The notes below the pieces were generated by a model. That model saw nothing but the letters and a program-made list of their open reading frames with translations. It had not been told where the DNA came from and made no database searches. DNA of 64,000 nt from Streptomyces coeruleorubidus (lineage in GTDB: Bacteria > Actinomycetota > Actinomycetes > Streptomycetales > Streptomycetaceae). Of this stretch, positions 50,027-58,962 are shown one piece after another. The DNA lies in assembly GCF_028885415.1 (NCBI RefSeq), contig NZ_CP118527.1, positions 4,216,001-4,280,000 of the forward strand. Direction: 5' to 3'. The number at the start of each line of letters is the position of its first letter. The first letter of the stretch is position 1. The position numbers and the translations under genes are program-made.

Positions 50027-51258
50027 CGCGCCCCGTCCCACAGCCCGTCGTCGGTCAGCCCCAGCAGCTCGATCGCGTTCCGCCGCACGATCCGCTCCAC
50101 CACCTCCGGGTCCAGGTGCCCCATCTGCGCCTCGCCGACCTCGCGGGACTTGGGCCAGGTGGAGTCGGAGTGGGGATAGTCGGTCTCGTAGAGGACGTTC
50201 CCGACCCCGATGGCGTCCAGGTTGCGCAGCCCGAAGGCGTCGTCGAAGAAGCAGCCGTAGACGTGCTCGGCGAACAGCTCGGACGGCGGCCGGTGCACCT
50301 TGTCGGCGACGCCGCCCCAGCCGCGGTTCTCCTCCCACACGACATCGGCCCGCTCCAGGATGTAGGGGATCCAGCCGATCTGCCCCTCCGCGTACATCAC
50401 TTTCAGATTCGGGAACTGCTCGAACTTGCCGCTCATCAGCCAGTCGACCATCGAGAAGCAGCAGTTGGCGAAGGTGATGGTGGAGCCGACGGCGGGCGGG
50501 GCGTCGGCGGAGGTGGAGGGCATACGGCTGCTGCTGCCGATGTGCATGGCGACGACCGTGCCGGTCTCGTCGCACGCGGCGAGGAAGGGGTCCCAGTCGT
50601 CGGTGTGGATGGAGGGGAGCCCGAGGTACGGCGGTATCTCGGAGAAGGCGACGGCACGGACACCGCGTGCGGCGTTGCGCCGGACCTCCTCGGCCGCCAG
50701 TTCGGGGTCCCACAGGGGGATGAGGGTGAGCGGGATGAGCCGCCCGTGCGCCTTCGGCCCGCACCATTCCTCCACCATCCAGTCGTTGTAGGCGCGGACG
50801 CAGAGCAGGCCCAGCTCGTGGTCCTTCGCCTCGGTGAAGGTCTGGCCGCAAAAACGCGGGAACGTCGGGAAGCAGAGGGCGGACTGGACGTGGTTGACGT
50901 CCATGTCGGCGAGCCGGGCCGGGACGTCGTAGGAACCGGGCCTCATCTGCTCGTAGGTGATGACCTCCAGGCGTATCTCGTCCCTGTCGTACCCGACGGC
51001 GGTGTCGAGGCGGGTCAGGGGCCGGCGGAGGTCCTCGTAGACCCACCAGTCGCCGACGGGACCCTCGTCGCCGGGCCCGCCCATGACGGGCTTGAAACGC
51101 CCGCCGAGGAACGTCATCTCCTTCACGGGCGCACGAACGATCCGCGGTCCGGCGCCCCGGTACTTCTCCGGGAGCCGGTCCTGCCAGACGGTCGCGGGCT
51201 CCACCGTGTGGTCGTCCACGGAGATGATCAGCGGAAACGTGCTCTCGTGGTTGTCCAT
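50023..51258 (-). CDS. Amidohydrolase_2 (ACMSD-like) family protein
   Basis: The 411-residue metal-dependent enzyme begins with the ISVDDHTVEPATVW metal motif and has MHIGSSSRMPS, KVMYAEGQIGWIPYILERAD and a final NVLYETDYPHSDSTWP (catalytic aspartate). This is the 2-amino-3-carboxymuconate semialdehyde decarboxylase-like family of hydrolases and decarboxylases in aromatic and terpenoid breakdown. ATG 51258 is chosen because TACCGT ends 7 bases upstream (leaderless type); GTG 51267 is an alternative. It is coupled to the LLM gene, and the operator lies 21 bases upstream. Confidence 0.9.
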   Translation of the reverse strand: MDNHESTFPLIISVDDHTVEPATVWQDRLPEKYRGAGPRIVRAPVKEMTFLGGRFKPVMGGPGDEGPVGDWWVYEDLRRPLTRLDTAVGYDRDEIRLEVITYEQMRPGSYDVPARLADMDVNHVQSALCFPTFPRFCGQTFTEAKDHELGLLCVRAYNDWMVEEWCGPKAHGRLIPLTLIPLWDPELAAEEVRRNAARGVRAVAFSEIPPYLGLPSIHTDDWDPFLAACDETGTVVAMHIGSSSRMPSTSADAPPAVGSTITFANCCFSMVDWLMSGKFEQFPNLKVMYAEGQIGWIPYILERADVVWEENRGWGGVADKVHRPPSELFAEHVYGCFFDDAFGLRNLDAIGVGNVLYETDYPHSDSTWPKSREVGEAQMGHLDPEVVERIVRRNAIELLGLTDDGLWDGAR

Positions 51259-51279
51259 GACGCTCACGGTAGCGCTGAT

Positions 51280-51294
51280 CTGACGGAGCGTCAG
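51280..51294. promoter_or_regulatory. CTGACG-N3-CGTCAG operator, site 5
   Basis: CTGACG/CGTCAG with spacer GAG, perfect arms. It sits immediately upstream of the TACCGT box (51271-51266 on the minus strand) of the amidohydrolase promoter, where a bound repressor would block RNA polymerase. Confidence 0.72.
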
Positions 51295-51388
51295 CTATGT
51301 GGGCTCGGAGCGTTTGGGCGCCGTCAGCCGCAGCGCACCTGGGCGTGTCCGTAGCCCATTGGCCCACCTGCTCCAATCCCCCGGCCCT

Positions 51389-52315
51389 TCACCCCGAAGC
51401 CATCAAGGCCGCGCGGATTTCGGTGGTCATTCGGTCCGGGTTCCGGAACACGTCCTGGGCGGTGAAGCGCAGCAGACTGCGCACCTCGGGGCACTGAAGG
51501 ACCTGGTTGAAGCGCGAGACGTCCCGTCGATGAGCCTCGCGTGTGCCGTGGTAGGCGTACCCCTCGATCTCGACCGCCAGCCCCTCACGCCGGAAGAGGA
51601 AGTCGAGGACGACTCGTCGGCCGAGAGGGGTGAAGAGCTGGACCTGGCTCTCGGGCCGGAGGCCGGCGTCGGCCATGCGCAGGCGGGCCACGGTCTCGGC
51701 CGGCGACCCGGCCTGGGGGTCGCACAGGTCGAGCCACCGGCGGGCTCTCGCCGATCCCTGCGACGGGGAAGCCAGCGCCGCCACCACCGCGTCCAGGGCG
51801 ACAAGGGGCGCCCGCCGCGCATCGCCGACCCGGCGGTAGGTCACCGCCGACTCCAGGGCTACGAGCGCGTCGTCCCTCGGGAGCGAGCGAAGCAGGTCAG
51901 CGACGGTCCGGAGCGGGCTCGTGAGCCGCAGGCCGTACCGCAACGCCACGTCCCCGCCCTCGAGGAGCGTCCGACGAACGCGCACGTCCTTGACCTTGCC
52001 CCGGAAGCTGAGGGCGGGGTCGATGAACTCCAGGCGCGCCTCGGTCGTCGGGGTGAGGGTCTCGATACGCCACAGTGCGGCAGCGGAACGGTGACTCACG
52101 ACAAGCCGGGGGTTGCGCAGCTGGACGGCTCGGAGCCGCGTGGGCAGGTCCGCGGCCCGGCCCGGCTCCACCCAGGCACCCGACCGCAGGCGGCTCCAGC
52201 CCTCCGCCCTGAGGGCACGAGTGAGGCTCCGCGCGGGCCAACCGGATTCCAGGGCGCGGCAGGTGAGCAGCACACCCCCTTGTGCCAACTCCCGCAGCGC
52301 CTTTCGTTCCTCCAT
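51389..52315 (-). CDS. AbiEi-like protein with DUF559/Vsr-type nuclease domain
   Basis: The 308-residue protein has an N-terminal winged-helix-like region resembling type IV antitoxin AbiEi (LAQGGVLLTCRALESGWPAR, VVSHRSAAALWRI). The C-terminus is a DUF559/Vsr-like endonuclease fold (VVLDFLFRREGLAVEIEGYA, then YHGTREAHRRDVSRFNQVLQ). Such proteins are common single genes in actinobacteria with no established role. No partner toxin gene is adjacent. It lies 121 bases downstream of the amidohydrolase promoter region, same strand. Confidence 0.75.
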   Translation of the reverse strand: MEERKALRELAQGGVLLTCRALESGWPARSLTRALRAEGWSRLRSGAWVEPGRAADLPTRLRAVQLRNPRLVVSHRSAAALWRIETLTPTTEARLEFIDPALSFRGKVKDVRVRRTLLEGGDVALRYGLRLTSPLRTVADLLRSLPRDDALVALESAVTYRRVGDARRAPLVALDAVVAALASPSQGSARARRWLDLCDPQAGSPAETVARLRMADAGLRPESQVQLFTPLGRRVVLDFLFRREGLAVEIEGYAYHGTREAHRRDVSRFNQVLQCPEVRSLLRFTAQDVFRNPDRMTTEIRAALMASG

Positions 52316-52427
52316 GCCGCCAAGATCGCAGGAATGGGGGCACGACTTGGCGACCTGTGGATAACTCTCGGGCTCAGCCCTTCAGGGCGCCACGCAATCG
52401 GACCCAGGGCGACCTGAACGGGTGGGC

Positions 52428-52553
52428 GTGCGCCGTTTCCGGGGCCTGGCCCTTCTCGACGCGGTGGCGTTGCGGTGGGGCGTCGAGCAGGGGGAGGCCG
52501 GCAAGACGGTCTGGTGTGAACTGGCGTGGGACGAGCCCGCCCGGACGACGTGA
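52428..52553 (+). pseudogene. C-terminal fragment of GHKL (RsbW-like) ATPase
   Basis: A 41-residue frame begins VRRFRGLALLDAVALRWGVE and continues QGEAGKTVWCELAW to a stop at 52551-52553. This is the G2 box and last strand of the RsbW-like ATPase family (compare GGRGLRIVEAYANRWGV at 24947-25402). In-frame sequence back to about 52392 may also be family-derived, but the N box and G1 box are absent and there is no ribosome site. It is a remnant of a deleted gene. The remaining bases of the 316-base gap 52316-52631 show no gene. Confidence 0.65.
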
Positions 52554-52631
52554 TGGGCCGGCTCGGGACACACCTCGGCCGCGACGGCTCCCCCTCCGCG
52601 CCGCCGCGGCCGAACCCCGTGTGGAGATGGT

Positions 52632-52820
52632 TTACTTCGCCGGCTTGAACGGCTCCGACGTGGCGTGCATGTCCTTCGTGGTCATGGGCTCATCGGTGGC
52701 GTGCATGTCCTGGGTGGTCACGTCACCGTCGGCGGTCTGCGCGTCGTTCACGGCGGCCTCCGTGTCCGTCGTGCCCGTGGCGTGCATGTCCTGCGGCTTG
52801 ATGACCGGCTCGTCGCTCAT
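52632..52820 (-). CDS. afsS: AfsS, sigma-factor-like global regulator of secondary metabolism
   Basis: The 62-residue protein contains three DMHAT repeats at residues 11-15, 38-42 and 50-54, in the contexts KPQDMHATGTT, TTQDMHATDEP and TTKDMHATSEP. This repeat architecture and length are those of AfsS, encoded directly downstream of afsR as here. AfsS is a small pleiotropic activator of antibiotic production whose expression depends on AfsR; its biochemical action is not known. GGGAG precedes the ATG. Its leader contains a stem-loop and its promoter an AfsR-type direct repeat. Confidence 0.93.
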   Translation of the reverse strand: MSDEPVIKPQDMHATGTTDTEAAVNDAQTADGDVTTQDMHATDEPMTTKDMHATSEPFKPAK

Positions 52821-52861
52821 GTCCTGGCTCCCGTTGATGTGTTTGTCCGTGGGTCGGCGAA

Positions 52862-52899
52862 GCCCGTCCGGTCACTCCCCCGCGGGTGGCCGGACGGGC
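52862..52899 (-). other. Stem-loop in the afsS leader
   Basis: GCCCGTCCGG (52862-52871) and CCGGACGGGC (52890-52899) form a perfect 10-bp stem around an 18-base loop. It lies 42 bases upstream of afsS and downstream of the AfsR-box promoter, so it would be part of the afsS leader RNA. It could also serve as the afsR terminator. Attenuation is possible but unproven. Confidence 0.6.
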
Positions 52900-52987
52900 C
52901 GTCCTGGGCCGCTCACCCTAGTTCGTCAGGCAGGGCCCCTTATCCAGTGACCCGTCTGCCCCCCGACGCGACGGATCGACTGGTACG

Positions 52988-53020
52988 AGAATGGCGTCCG
53001 GCGATAAACGAATGATGAAC
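52988..53020 (-). promoter_or_regulatory. afsS promoter with AfsR/PhoP-type direct repeats
   Basis: On the minus strand GTTCATC (53020-53014) and GTTTATC (53009-53003) are spaced exactly 11 bases apart. They match the heptamer direct repeats bound by AfsR and PhoP in known afsS promoters. A CATTCT sequence (52993-52988) follows as a possible -10 element. The box begins 14 bases after the afsR stop, so afsS has its own AfsR-dependent promoter. Confidence 0.75.
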
Positions 53021-53033
53021 GCCCCGCAGGCGG

Positions 53034-56000
53034 TCACACCGCCTGCACGGGGGTCAGCAGTTCCCGCACGGCCATGGCCTCGGGGGCCCCCAACCCCTCG
53101 TAGATGTGAAGAGCTTCCCGCCAGCACGCCTGCGCGCGATCCGTCTGCCCGATACCTGTAAGCGCGCGCCCCAGCACCGTGAGGACGTTGCCGCGCCGCC
53201 ATTCACCGCCGATGCCGCGCAGCACCGTCAGGGCGAGTTCGGCGTTGGTCGCCGCTTGGGCGTTGCGCCGTGCGGCGATGTCGACTTCGGCGAGGCGGAA
53301 CAGGGTCATGCCCTCCCAGAGTCGCTGCCGGCTGTCACGGAAGACCTCCAACGCCTCGTGGAGCCTGTCCGCCGCCGCCGTGAGCCCGCCGCTCTGGGTG
53401 AGTGCCATTCCCAGTGCGTAGCGGCCGTTGGCACCCCGCATGGAGTTGCCCATGGCATCGTAGATCTCGATGCCCTGCTGGGCCAGTGCCACCGCGCTCT
53501 GGGTCCGCCCCGCCGCGAGGTGGATGCGGGACAGGTTGCACAGTGCGCTGGCCTCTCCCGGACGGTCGCCCAGTGTGCGGAAGTGCTGGATGGCATGGGA
53601 GAGGTGATCCTCACCGTCCGCATTGCGGTTCTGGTACAGCGCGATGATGCCGCGGGCGTTGCGCCCCCAGCACACGGGGAGGAGGTCACTCGCCTGCCGG
53701 GCAAGGCGTATCACCTGCTCGGCTTCCTGGTCCGCCATGTCGAAGCGCCCGCCGTCGACGTGCGCATGGGCCAGAGTCATCAGTGCGCGGGCTTCCACTT
53801 GGGGAACGCCCACCTCCCGTGCCGCCTCCAGCAGTGCTCTTGCCGTCGCTTCGTACTCCCTCGGGTGTGCGCCGGACTCGGAGAGGTCGAGCGCGGCCCA
53901 CAGGAGGTCGATGGCCCTTGGGAGGCTCTCGGGACAGCTCGCCGACTGGCGGGCGAAGGCCAACAGGCAGTTCGCCTCGGTGTAGAGCCAGTCCCGCGCA
54001 GCCCTCCGGTCAGGGAACACCAACCCCGGATGAACCGTGACCGCCAGATGATCCACCAGCCGGTCTCCCGGCCGCTCGATCGCGTACACCCCGGCCGCGG
54101 ACGCCAGGTAGAAGTCCAGCAGCCGTGACAGCGCCGCTCCCCGCTCGCTCGGCGGCAGCTCGTCCCTTTCCGCACAGGCACGCGCGTAGAGCCGTACCAG
54201 ATCGTGGAAGCGGTAGCGGCCGGGAGCGGCCGACTCGAGCAGTGAGGTGTCCACCAGGGATTCCAGGAGGTCCTCGGTGTCCTCCACGGGCAGGTCCAGG
54301 ATCGCCGCAGCGGCCGGGAGGGAGATGTCCGGGCCGTCGGCCAGGCCCAGCAGGCGGAAGGCGCGGGCCTGGGCGGGCTCCAGCTGTCCGTAGCCCAGCT
54401 CGAAGGTGGCCTTCACCGCCAGGTCGCCGGCCTGGAGTTCGTCCAGGCGGCGGCGTTCGTCGGCGAGCTTCGCCGCGAGGACCGACACCGTCCAGGTACG
54501 GCGGGCCGCCAGGCGGGAGGCCGCGATGCGGATCGCGAGCGGCAGGAAGCCGCAGGCCGCCACCACGTCCAGGGCGGCCTTCCGCTCGGACGCCACCCGC
54601 TCCTCGCCCACGATCTTCGTGAACAGCGCCAGGGCCTCGTCCGGCGCCATCACGTCCAGGTCGATCAGATGGGCGCCCGCCAGGTCCACCATCCGCATCC
54701 GGGAGGTGACCAGGGCGGCGCAGCCGTCCGTGCCGGGCAGCAGGGGGCGTACCTGGGCGGCGTCGCGGGCGTTGTCCAGCAGGACCAGGACGCGGCGGCC
54801 GGCCAGGACCGAGCGGTACAGCGCCGCGCGCTCCTCCAGGGAGTCGGGGATCGCCGAGTCGGCCGTGCCGAGGGCACGCAGGAAGGAGCCCAGGACCGTC
54901 TCCGGCTCCGCCGCCCGGGCGCCCGCGCCCTGGAGGTCGACGTACAACTGCCCGTCCGGGAACGCCCCGCGCGCCTGGTGGGCCACGTGCACCGCGAGGG
55001 TCGTCTTGCCCACGCCGCCGATGCCGGCCAGGGCCGAGACCGCCATGACCCGGTTCTCGGCGGAGGCCAGGATGTCGCCGAGCTCGCGGACGAAGCCGGA
55101 GCGGCCGGTGAAGTCCGGCACCGTCGCCGGCAGCTGGGCCGGGCGGACCTGGACGGAGGCCGGCTCGGGGGCGGGGGAGGAGGGCTCCGCCAGTCCCGGG
55201 TCGGCCTGGAGGATCCGCTGTTGCAGTTCGCTCAGGCCGGGGCGCGGGTCCACGCCCAGTTCGTCGGCGAGCAGACGGCGCGTGTCGGCGTACACCGCGA
55301 GGGCCTCGGCCTGGCGGCCGCTGCGGTACAGCGCCAGCATCAGCAGTTCGCGGAGCCGCTCGCGGAGCGGATGGGCCGCGGTGAGGGCGGTGAGCTCCGA
55401 GACCGCCTCCGCGTGGCAGCCCTGCTCCAGGTCCATGTCCAGGCGGGATTCGGCGAGTTGGAGCCGCCACTCCTCCAGGCGGACGCGCTGTGCCTCCGCG
55501 TACGGGCCGGGTACGCCGGCCAGCGTCTCCCCGTCCCACAGGGCGAGGGCCCGCCGCAGCACCTCACGGGCGTGGCAGAGATCGCCGGCCGACCGGGCCT
55601 TCTCCGCCTCGGTCGCCAGGTCCTGGGCGACGGCCAGGTCCAGGGCACCGTCGCCGAGGCCCCGTATCGCGTATCCGCCGGATTCGCTGACCAGGACGCC
55701 GGAGTCCAGCACCTTGCGCAGACGGGAGGCGTACGTCCGCAGCGCCGCCAGGGCCTGCGAGGGCGGGTCCTCGCCCCACAGGGCGTCGATCAGCTCCGCG
55801 GCCGTGGCGGTACGGCCCTCGCGCAGCAGCAGGGCGGCGAGCAGGGCGCGCTGCTGGGGGGAACCGGTGGTGAGCGGCTCGTCGCCCCGCCAGGCGCGCA
55901 CCGGCCCGAGCACGCCGAAGCGCAACGCCGCCCGCGCCGTCGATCCCCCCGATTCCCCCGACTCCCCCGACTCCGGTGACTTCGGCGGCTGTGCCGAGGA

Positions 56001-56054
56001 GTCGGAACGCCGCTGCTCCGGTACGCGCGGTACACCGTCCGGTACACCGTCCAT
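53034..56054 (-). CDS. afsR: AfsR, SARP-family global transcriptional activator
   Basis: The 1006-residue protein has the AfsR architecture. A short Ser/Pro-rich N-terminus leads into an OmpR-like winged helix (FGVLGPVRAWRGDEPLTTGS, PQQRALLAALLL). A bacterial transcriptional activation domain follows (about 130-275). The NB-ARC ATPase has its P-loop near residue 345 (ALAGIGGVGKTTLAVHVAH), and C-terminal TPRs run from about 720. In S. coelicolor AfsR is phosphorylated by AfsK and related Ser/Thr kinases and activates afsS. The gene is intact and afsS follows directly. Confidence 0.95.
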   Translation of the reverse strand: MDGVPDGVPRVPEQRRSDSSAQPPKSPESGESGESGGSTARAALRFGVLGPVRAWRGDEPLTTGSPQQRALLAALLLREGRTATAAELIDALWGEDPPSQALAALRTYASRLRKVLDSGVLVSESGGYAIRGLGDGALDLAVAQDLATEAEKARSAGDLCHAREVLRRALALWDGETLAGVPGPYAEAQRVRLEEWRLQLAESRLDMDLEQGCHAEAVSELTALTAAHPLRERLRELLMLALYRSGRQAEALAVYADTRRLLADELGVDPRPGLSELQQRILQADPGLAEPSSPAPEPASVQVRPAQLPATVPDFTGRSGFVRELGDILASAENRVMAVSALAGIGGVGKTTLAVHVAHQARGAFPDGQLYVDLQGAGARAAEPETVLGSFLRALGTADSAIPDSLEERAALYRSVLAGRRVLVLLDNARDAAQVRPLLPGTDGCAALVTSRMRMVDLAGAHLIDLDVMAPDEALALFTKIVGEERVASERKAALDVVAACGFLPLAIRIAASRLAARRTWTVSVLAAKLADERRRLDELQAGDLAVKATFELGYGQLEPAQARAFRLLGLADGPDISLPAAAAILDLPVEDTEDLLESLVDTSLLESAAPGRYRFHDLVRLYARACAERDELPPSERGAALSRLLDFYLASAAGVYAIERPGDRLVDHLAVTVHPGLVFPDRRAARDWLYTEANCLLAFARQSASCPESLPRAIDLLWAALDLSESGAHPREYEATARALLEAAREVGVPQVEARALMTLAHAHVDGGRFDMADQEAEQVIRLARQASDLLPVCWGRNARGIIALYQNRNADGEDHLSHAIQHFRTLGDRPGEASALCNLSRIHLAAGRTQSAVALAQQGIEIYDAMGNSMRGANGRYALGMALTQSGGLTAAADRLHEALEVFRDSRQRLWEGMTLFRLAEVDIAARRNAQAATNAELALTVLRGIGGEWRRGNVLTVLGRALTGIGQTDRAQACWREALHIYEGLGAPEAMAVRELLTPVQAV

Positions 56055-56383
56055 GCAGTCCCCCTAGACATCCTGAGCAACCACGCCAGTTTGCCTTGTG
56101 CGCGGCGGATACGTCAGCCGTGGGGGACACCGATCACAGGGCGGCGCACGGGAGTCCACAAGGTCCGCACACTCTCTCCGCTTCCAGGGGACTTCGCTCC
56201 GCGCCGGGATCCGGAGGAGGGGTGGAGCGATCGGGCCACGAGGCAGGTGAGCTTTCCGGGCAGCGGGGGCCGCAAGGCGCCCAAACGCTCCAGTTTCCCG
56301 TGTTTGCGGGGGTGAGTGGTGGCGCCGGGCGGCATAGTGGTCCGGCAGATCAGGAGTCGGACCGAGGGTGGAGGTGGCGGGGT
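56055..56383. other. 329-base divergent intergenic region, afsR / SMP-30
   Basis: No open frame with ribosome site or homology. It must hold the promoters of afsR (left) and the SMP-30 gene (right). GGAGGAGGGG at 56214-56223 is not followed by a supported gene. One CGTCAG half-site occurs near 56112 but has no partner arm. Confidence 0.55.
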
Positions 56384-57310
56384 ATGCCCGGCGAACAACC
56401 GCAGACGTACGAGACGCTCGACGAGCGGTTCCGGACCGGCCGGTGTCAGGCGGGGGACTCGCGGCTGGAGACGTTGTTCGAGGGGTGCCGGTGGGCCGAG
56501 GGGCCGGTGTACGTGCCGGCCGGGCGGTATCTGCTGTGGAGCGACATCCCGAACGACCGGCTGCTGCGGTGGGACGAGACCACGGGGTCCGTCGGGGTGT
56601 TCCGCTCGCCCGCCGGGTATCCCAACGGCAACACCCTGGACGGCCAGGGCCGGCTCATCACCTGCGAGCAGGGCAACCGGCGGGTGACCCGGACCGAGCA
56701 CGACGGCTCGGTCACCGTGATCGCCGAGCGGTTCCGGGGGAAGCGGCTCAACAGTCCGAACGACGCCGTCGTGAGGTCCGACGGGTCGGTGTGGTTCTCC
56801 GATCCCGAGTTCGGGATCGCGACCGACTACGAGGGGCACCGCGCGCAGAGCGAGATCGGCGCCCGGAACGTGTACCGCGTGGACCCCGGCAGCGGCGAGG
56901 TGCGCGTGGCCGCCGAGGGGTTCCAGGGCCCCAACGGGCTGGTGTTCTCCCCCGACGAGCGCAAGCTGTACGTGTCGGACAGCGTGGCCAATCACATCCG
57001 CGTCTTCGACGTCCGGCCGAACGGCACCCTGACCGGCGGCGACGTCTTCGCCGAGTGCCGCAGCGGCAACTTCGACAACATCCGGTTCGACGACGAGGGA
57101 CGCCTGTGGGCCGCCGCCATGCACGGCGGTGTGCACTGCTACGACCCCGACGGCACGCTCCTCGGCCGCATCCTCGTGCCCGGCACCGTCGCCAACATCC
57201 GCTTCGGCGGCGCCCGGCGCAACCGGCTGTTCATCGCCGCCGACACCACCCTCTACTCCCTGGTCATGTCCGTCACCGGGACCCCGCCGCTGCCGCCGGT
57301 CAGCCGCTGA
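56384..57310 (+). CDS. SMP-30/gluconolactonase-family protein
   Basis: The 308-residue six-bladed propeller has the SMP-30 motifs: CRWAEGPVYVPAGRYLLWSD (metal glutamate), SPNDAVVRSDGSVWFSDPEF, GPNGLVFSPDERKLYVSDS and FDNIRFDDEGRLWAA. It resembles sugar lactonases that open gluconolactone-like rings using a divalent metal. ATG at 56384 follows GGAGG at 9-base spacing; the frame extends far upstream without support. Its 3' end overlaps that of the convergent acyl-CoA ligase by 11 bases. Confidence 0.9.
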   Translation: MPGEQPQTYETLDERFRTGRCQAGDSRLETLFEGCRWAEGPVYVPAGRYLLWSDIPNDRLLRWDETTGSVGVFRSPAGYPNGNTLDGQGRLITCEQGNRRVTRTEHDGSVTVIAERFRGKRLNSPNDAVVRSDGSVWFSDPEFGIATDYEGHRAQSEIGARNVYRVDPGSGEVRVAAEGFQGPNGLVFSPDERKLYVSDSVANHIRVFDVRPNGTLTGGDVFAECRSGNFDNIRFDDEGRLWAAAMHGGVHCYDPDGTLLGRILVPGTVANIRFGGARRNRLFIAADTTLYSLVMSVTGTPPLPPVSR

Positions 57311-58910
57311 GGAGGCCGTCCCGCAGCGCCCCCTTCACGACCTTTCCGCTCGCGTTGCGGGGCAGCTCCGCCACGAACTCCACCGTCCTCGGGACCTTGT
57401 AGTTGGCCATCTCCCTGCGGGACCAGGCGATCAGGTCGTCCGCCGTCACAAGTGCGCCCGGGCGCCGTACGACGTAGGCCCTGCCGACCTCCCCCAGCCG
57501 GGCGTCGGGTACGCCGATCACCGCGACGTCAGCCACGTCCGGGTGCAGGCCCAGGAGTTGCTCTATCTCGGCGGGGTAGGCGTTGAAGCCGCCGACGATG
57601 AACATGTCCTTGAGGCGGTCGGTGATGCGCAGGTTGCCCGCGGCGTCCAGGACGCCGACGTCGCCCGTGCGCAGCCAGCCGTCCTCCGTCAGCACCTCGG
57701 CGGTGGCGGCCTCGTCCTCGTGGTAGCCGGTCATGACGTTGAAGCCGCGGACCAGGACCTCGCCCGGCCTGCCCGGTTCCTGGGGCTCGCCCCGGGAGTT
57801 CACGACCCGCACCTGGGTGCCGGGGATCGCGCGGCCCGACGTCGACGCGATCACCGCCGGGTCGTCGCCGCGCCGGCACATCGTGACGACGCCGCCGGCC
57901 TCGGAGAGGCCGTAGGCCGTCAGGACCGTGCCGATGCCGAGTTCCCCACGCAGCCGCTCGACGAGTCTCAGCGGCACCACCGCCGCTCCCGTCACCACGA
58001 GGCGCAGTGCCGACAGGTCGTGCGCGTCCCGTGCCGGGTGGTCCAGGAGGGACTGGAGGAGGGTCGGGGGGCCGGGGAGCACGGAGACCCGTTCCGCCGC
58101 GATGTTGGCCAGGACCGTGTTCACGTTGAACACCGGCTGGGGGATCATCGTCGCGCCCCGGATCAGGCAGGCGATCACCCCGGCCTTGTAGCCGAAGGTG
58201 TGGAAGAACGGGTTGACGATGAGGTAGCGGTCGCCCCGGGTCAGGCCCGCCAGCTCGCTCCAGATGCCGTACGCCCGCAGCGTCTGCGCGTGGGTGATGA
58301 CCGCGCCCTTCGGGCGGCCCGTCGTGCCCGAGGTGATGACGATGTCCGAGGGCCGGGAGCCGTCGACCGCCTCCGCCCTCGCCCGCACCTGCGCCGCCCC
58401 GACCGCCTCTCCGCTCGCCAGGAAGTCCTTCCAGGTGAGGAAGTCGGCCGGGGCGTCCTCCGAGAGGACCACCACGTGCTCCAGGGCCGGCAGGCCGGGC
58501 AGCGGGCCGAGGCCCGGGCCCTGTCCCGCCGCCCTGCGCAGCGACGCCACGTACGACGTGCCGAGGAACGTGCCCGTCACGAACAGCAGCCGCGCCCCGC
58601 TGCGGCGCAGGACGTCCGCCGCCTCCGCGCCCTTGAAACGTGTGTTCAACGGCACGAGCACCGCGCCTGCCGAGACCGCGCCCAGGGCGCTGACGATCCA
58701 GTCGAGCGTGTTCGGCGCCCAGATGCCGACCCGGTCGCCCGGTCGGATGCCGTTCGCCAGGCAGGCCGCCGCCGCGCGCTCCACACGGGCGCCCAGTTCC
58801 GCGTAGGTGATCCGGGTGCGGCCCTCGACGACCGCCTCGGCGTCCGCGTACCTCTCGGCGGCCGCCCGCACCAGGCCCGGGATGCTTCCCCACTCCGTAT
58901 CCGCTCGCAC
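57300..58910 (-). CDS. Acyl-CoA ligase, FadD3-like
   Basis: The 536-residue adenylate-forming enzyme has the A3 motif ITSGTTGRPKGAVITH, GLSEAGGV, the hinge region DGWLRTGDVGVLDAAGNL and the catalytic lysine region NASGKVVKGALRDG. Its overall sequence resembles actinobacterial FadD3/FadD17-type ligases that activate steroid-ring-derived acids. The GTG start has GGAGG upstream. It is divergent from the Ltp2-like operon, with two palindromic operators between them, so it probably activates the acid that the operon degrades. Exact substrate is inferred only. Confidence 0.88.
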   Translation of the reverse strand: MRADTEWGSIPGLVRAAAERYADAEAVVEGRTRITYAELGARVERAAAACLANGIRPGDRVGIWAPNTLDWIVSALGAVSAGAVLVPLNTRFKGAEAADVLRRSGARLLFVTGTFLGTSYVASLRRAAGQGPGLGPLPGLPALEHVVVLSEDAPADFLTWKDFLASGEAVGAAQVRARAEAVDGSRPSDIVITSGTTGRPKGAVITHAQTLRAYGIWSELAGLTRGDRYLIVNPFFHTFGYKAGVIACLIRGATMIPQPVFNVNTVLANIAAERVSVLPGPPTLLQSLLDHPARDAHDLSALRLVVTGAAVVPLRLVERLRGELGIGTVLTAYGLSEAGGVVTMCRRGDDPAVIASTSGRAIPGTQVRVVNSRGEPQEPGRPGEVLVRGFNVMTGYHEDEAATAEVLTEDGWLRTGDVGVLDAAGNLRITDRLKDMFIVGGFNAYPAEIEQLLGLHPDVADVAVIGVPDARLGEVGRAYVVRRPGALVTADDLIAWSRREMANYKVPRTVEFVAELPRNASGKVVKGALRDGLLSG

Positions 58911-58935
58911 AGCGCGCCTCCCGAAGACATAGGAG

Positions 58936-58950
58936 CTGACTGCTCGTCAG
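58936..58950. promoter_or_regulatory. Palindromic operator, site 6 (one mismatch)
   Basis: CTGACT-GCT-CGTCAG, one base off the CTGACG-N3-CGTCAG core, 25 bases upstream of the FadD-like GTG start. Confidence 0.65.
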
Positions 58951-58962
58951 ATTATCGGTAAC

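Noticed and set aside
50027..51376. A frame upstream of and fused to the LLM protein at 49103, giving 757 codons
   Set aside because: The extension overlaps the amidohydrolase gene in another frame and is Arg/Ala-rich shadow sequence; a coupled GTG start at 50026 begins the real LLM protein.
52632..52820. Repeated DMHAT peptide read as a multi-core peptide natural product precursor
   Set aside because: Position directly after afsR, length and repeat form match AfsS, and no modifying enzymes are adjacent.
56100..56125. An eighth CTGACG-N3-CGTCAG site before the SMP-30 gene
   Set aside because: Only one half (CGTCAG) is present; the partner arm is missing.
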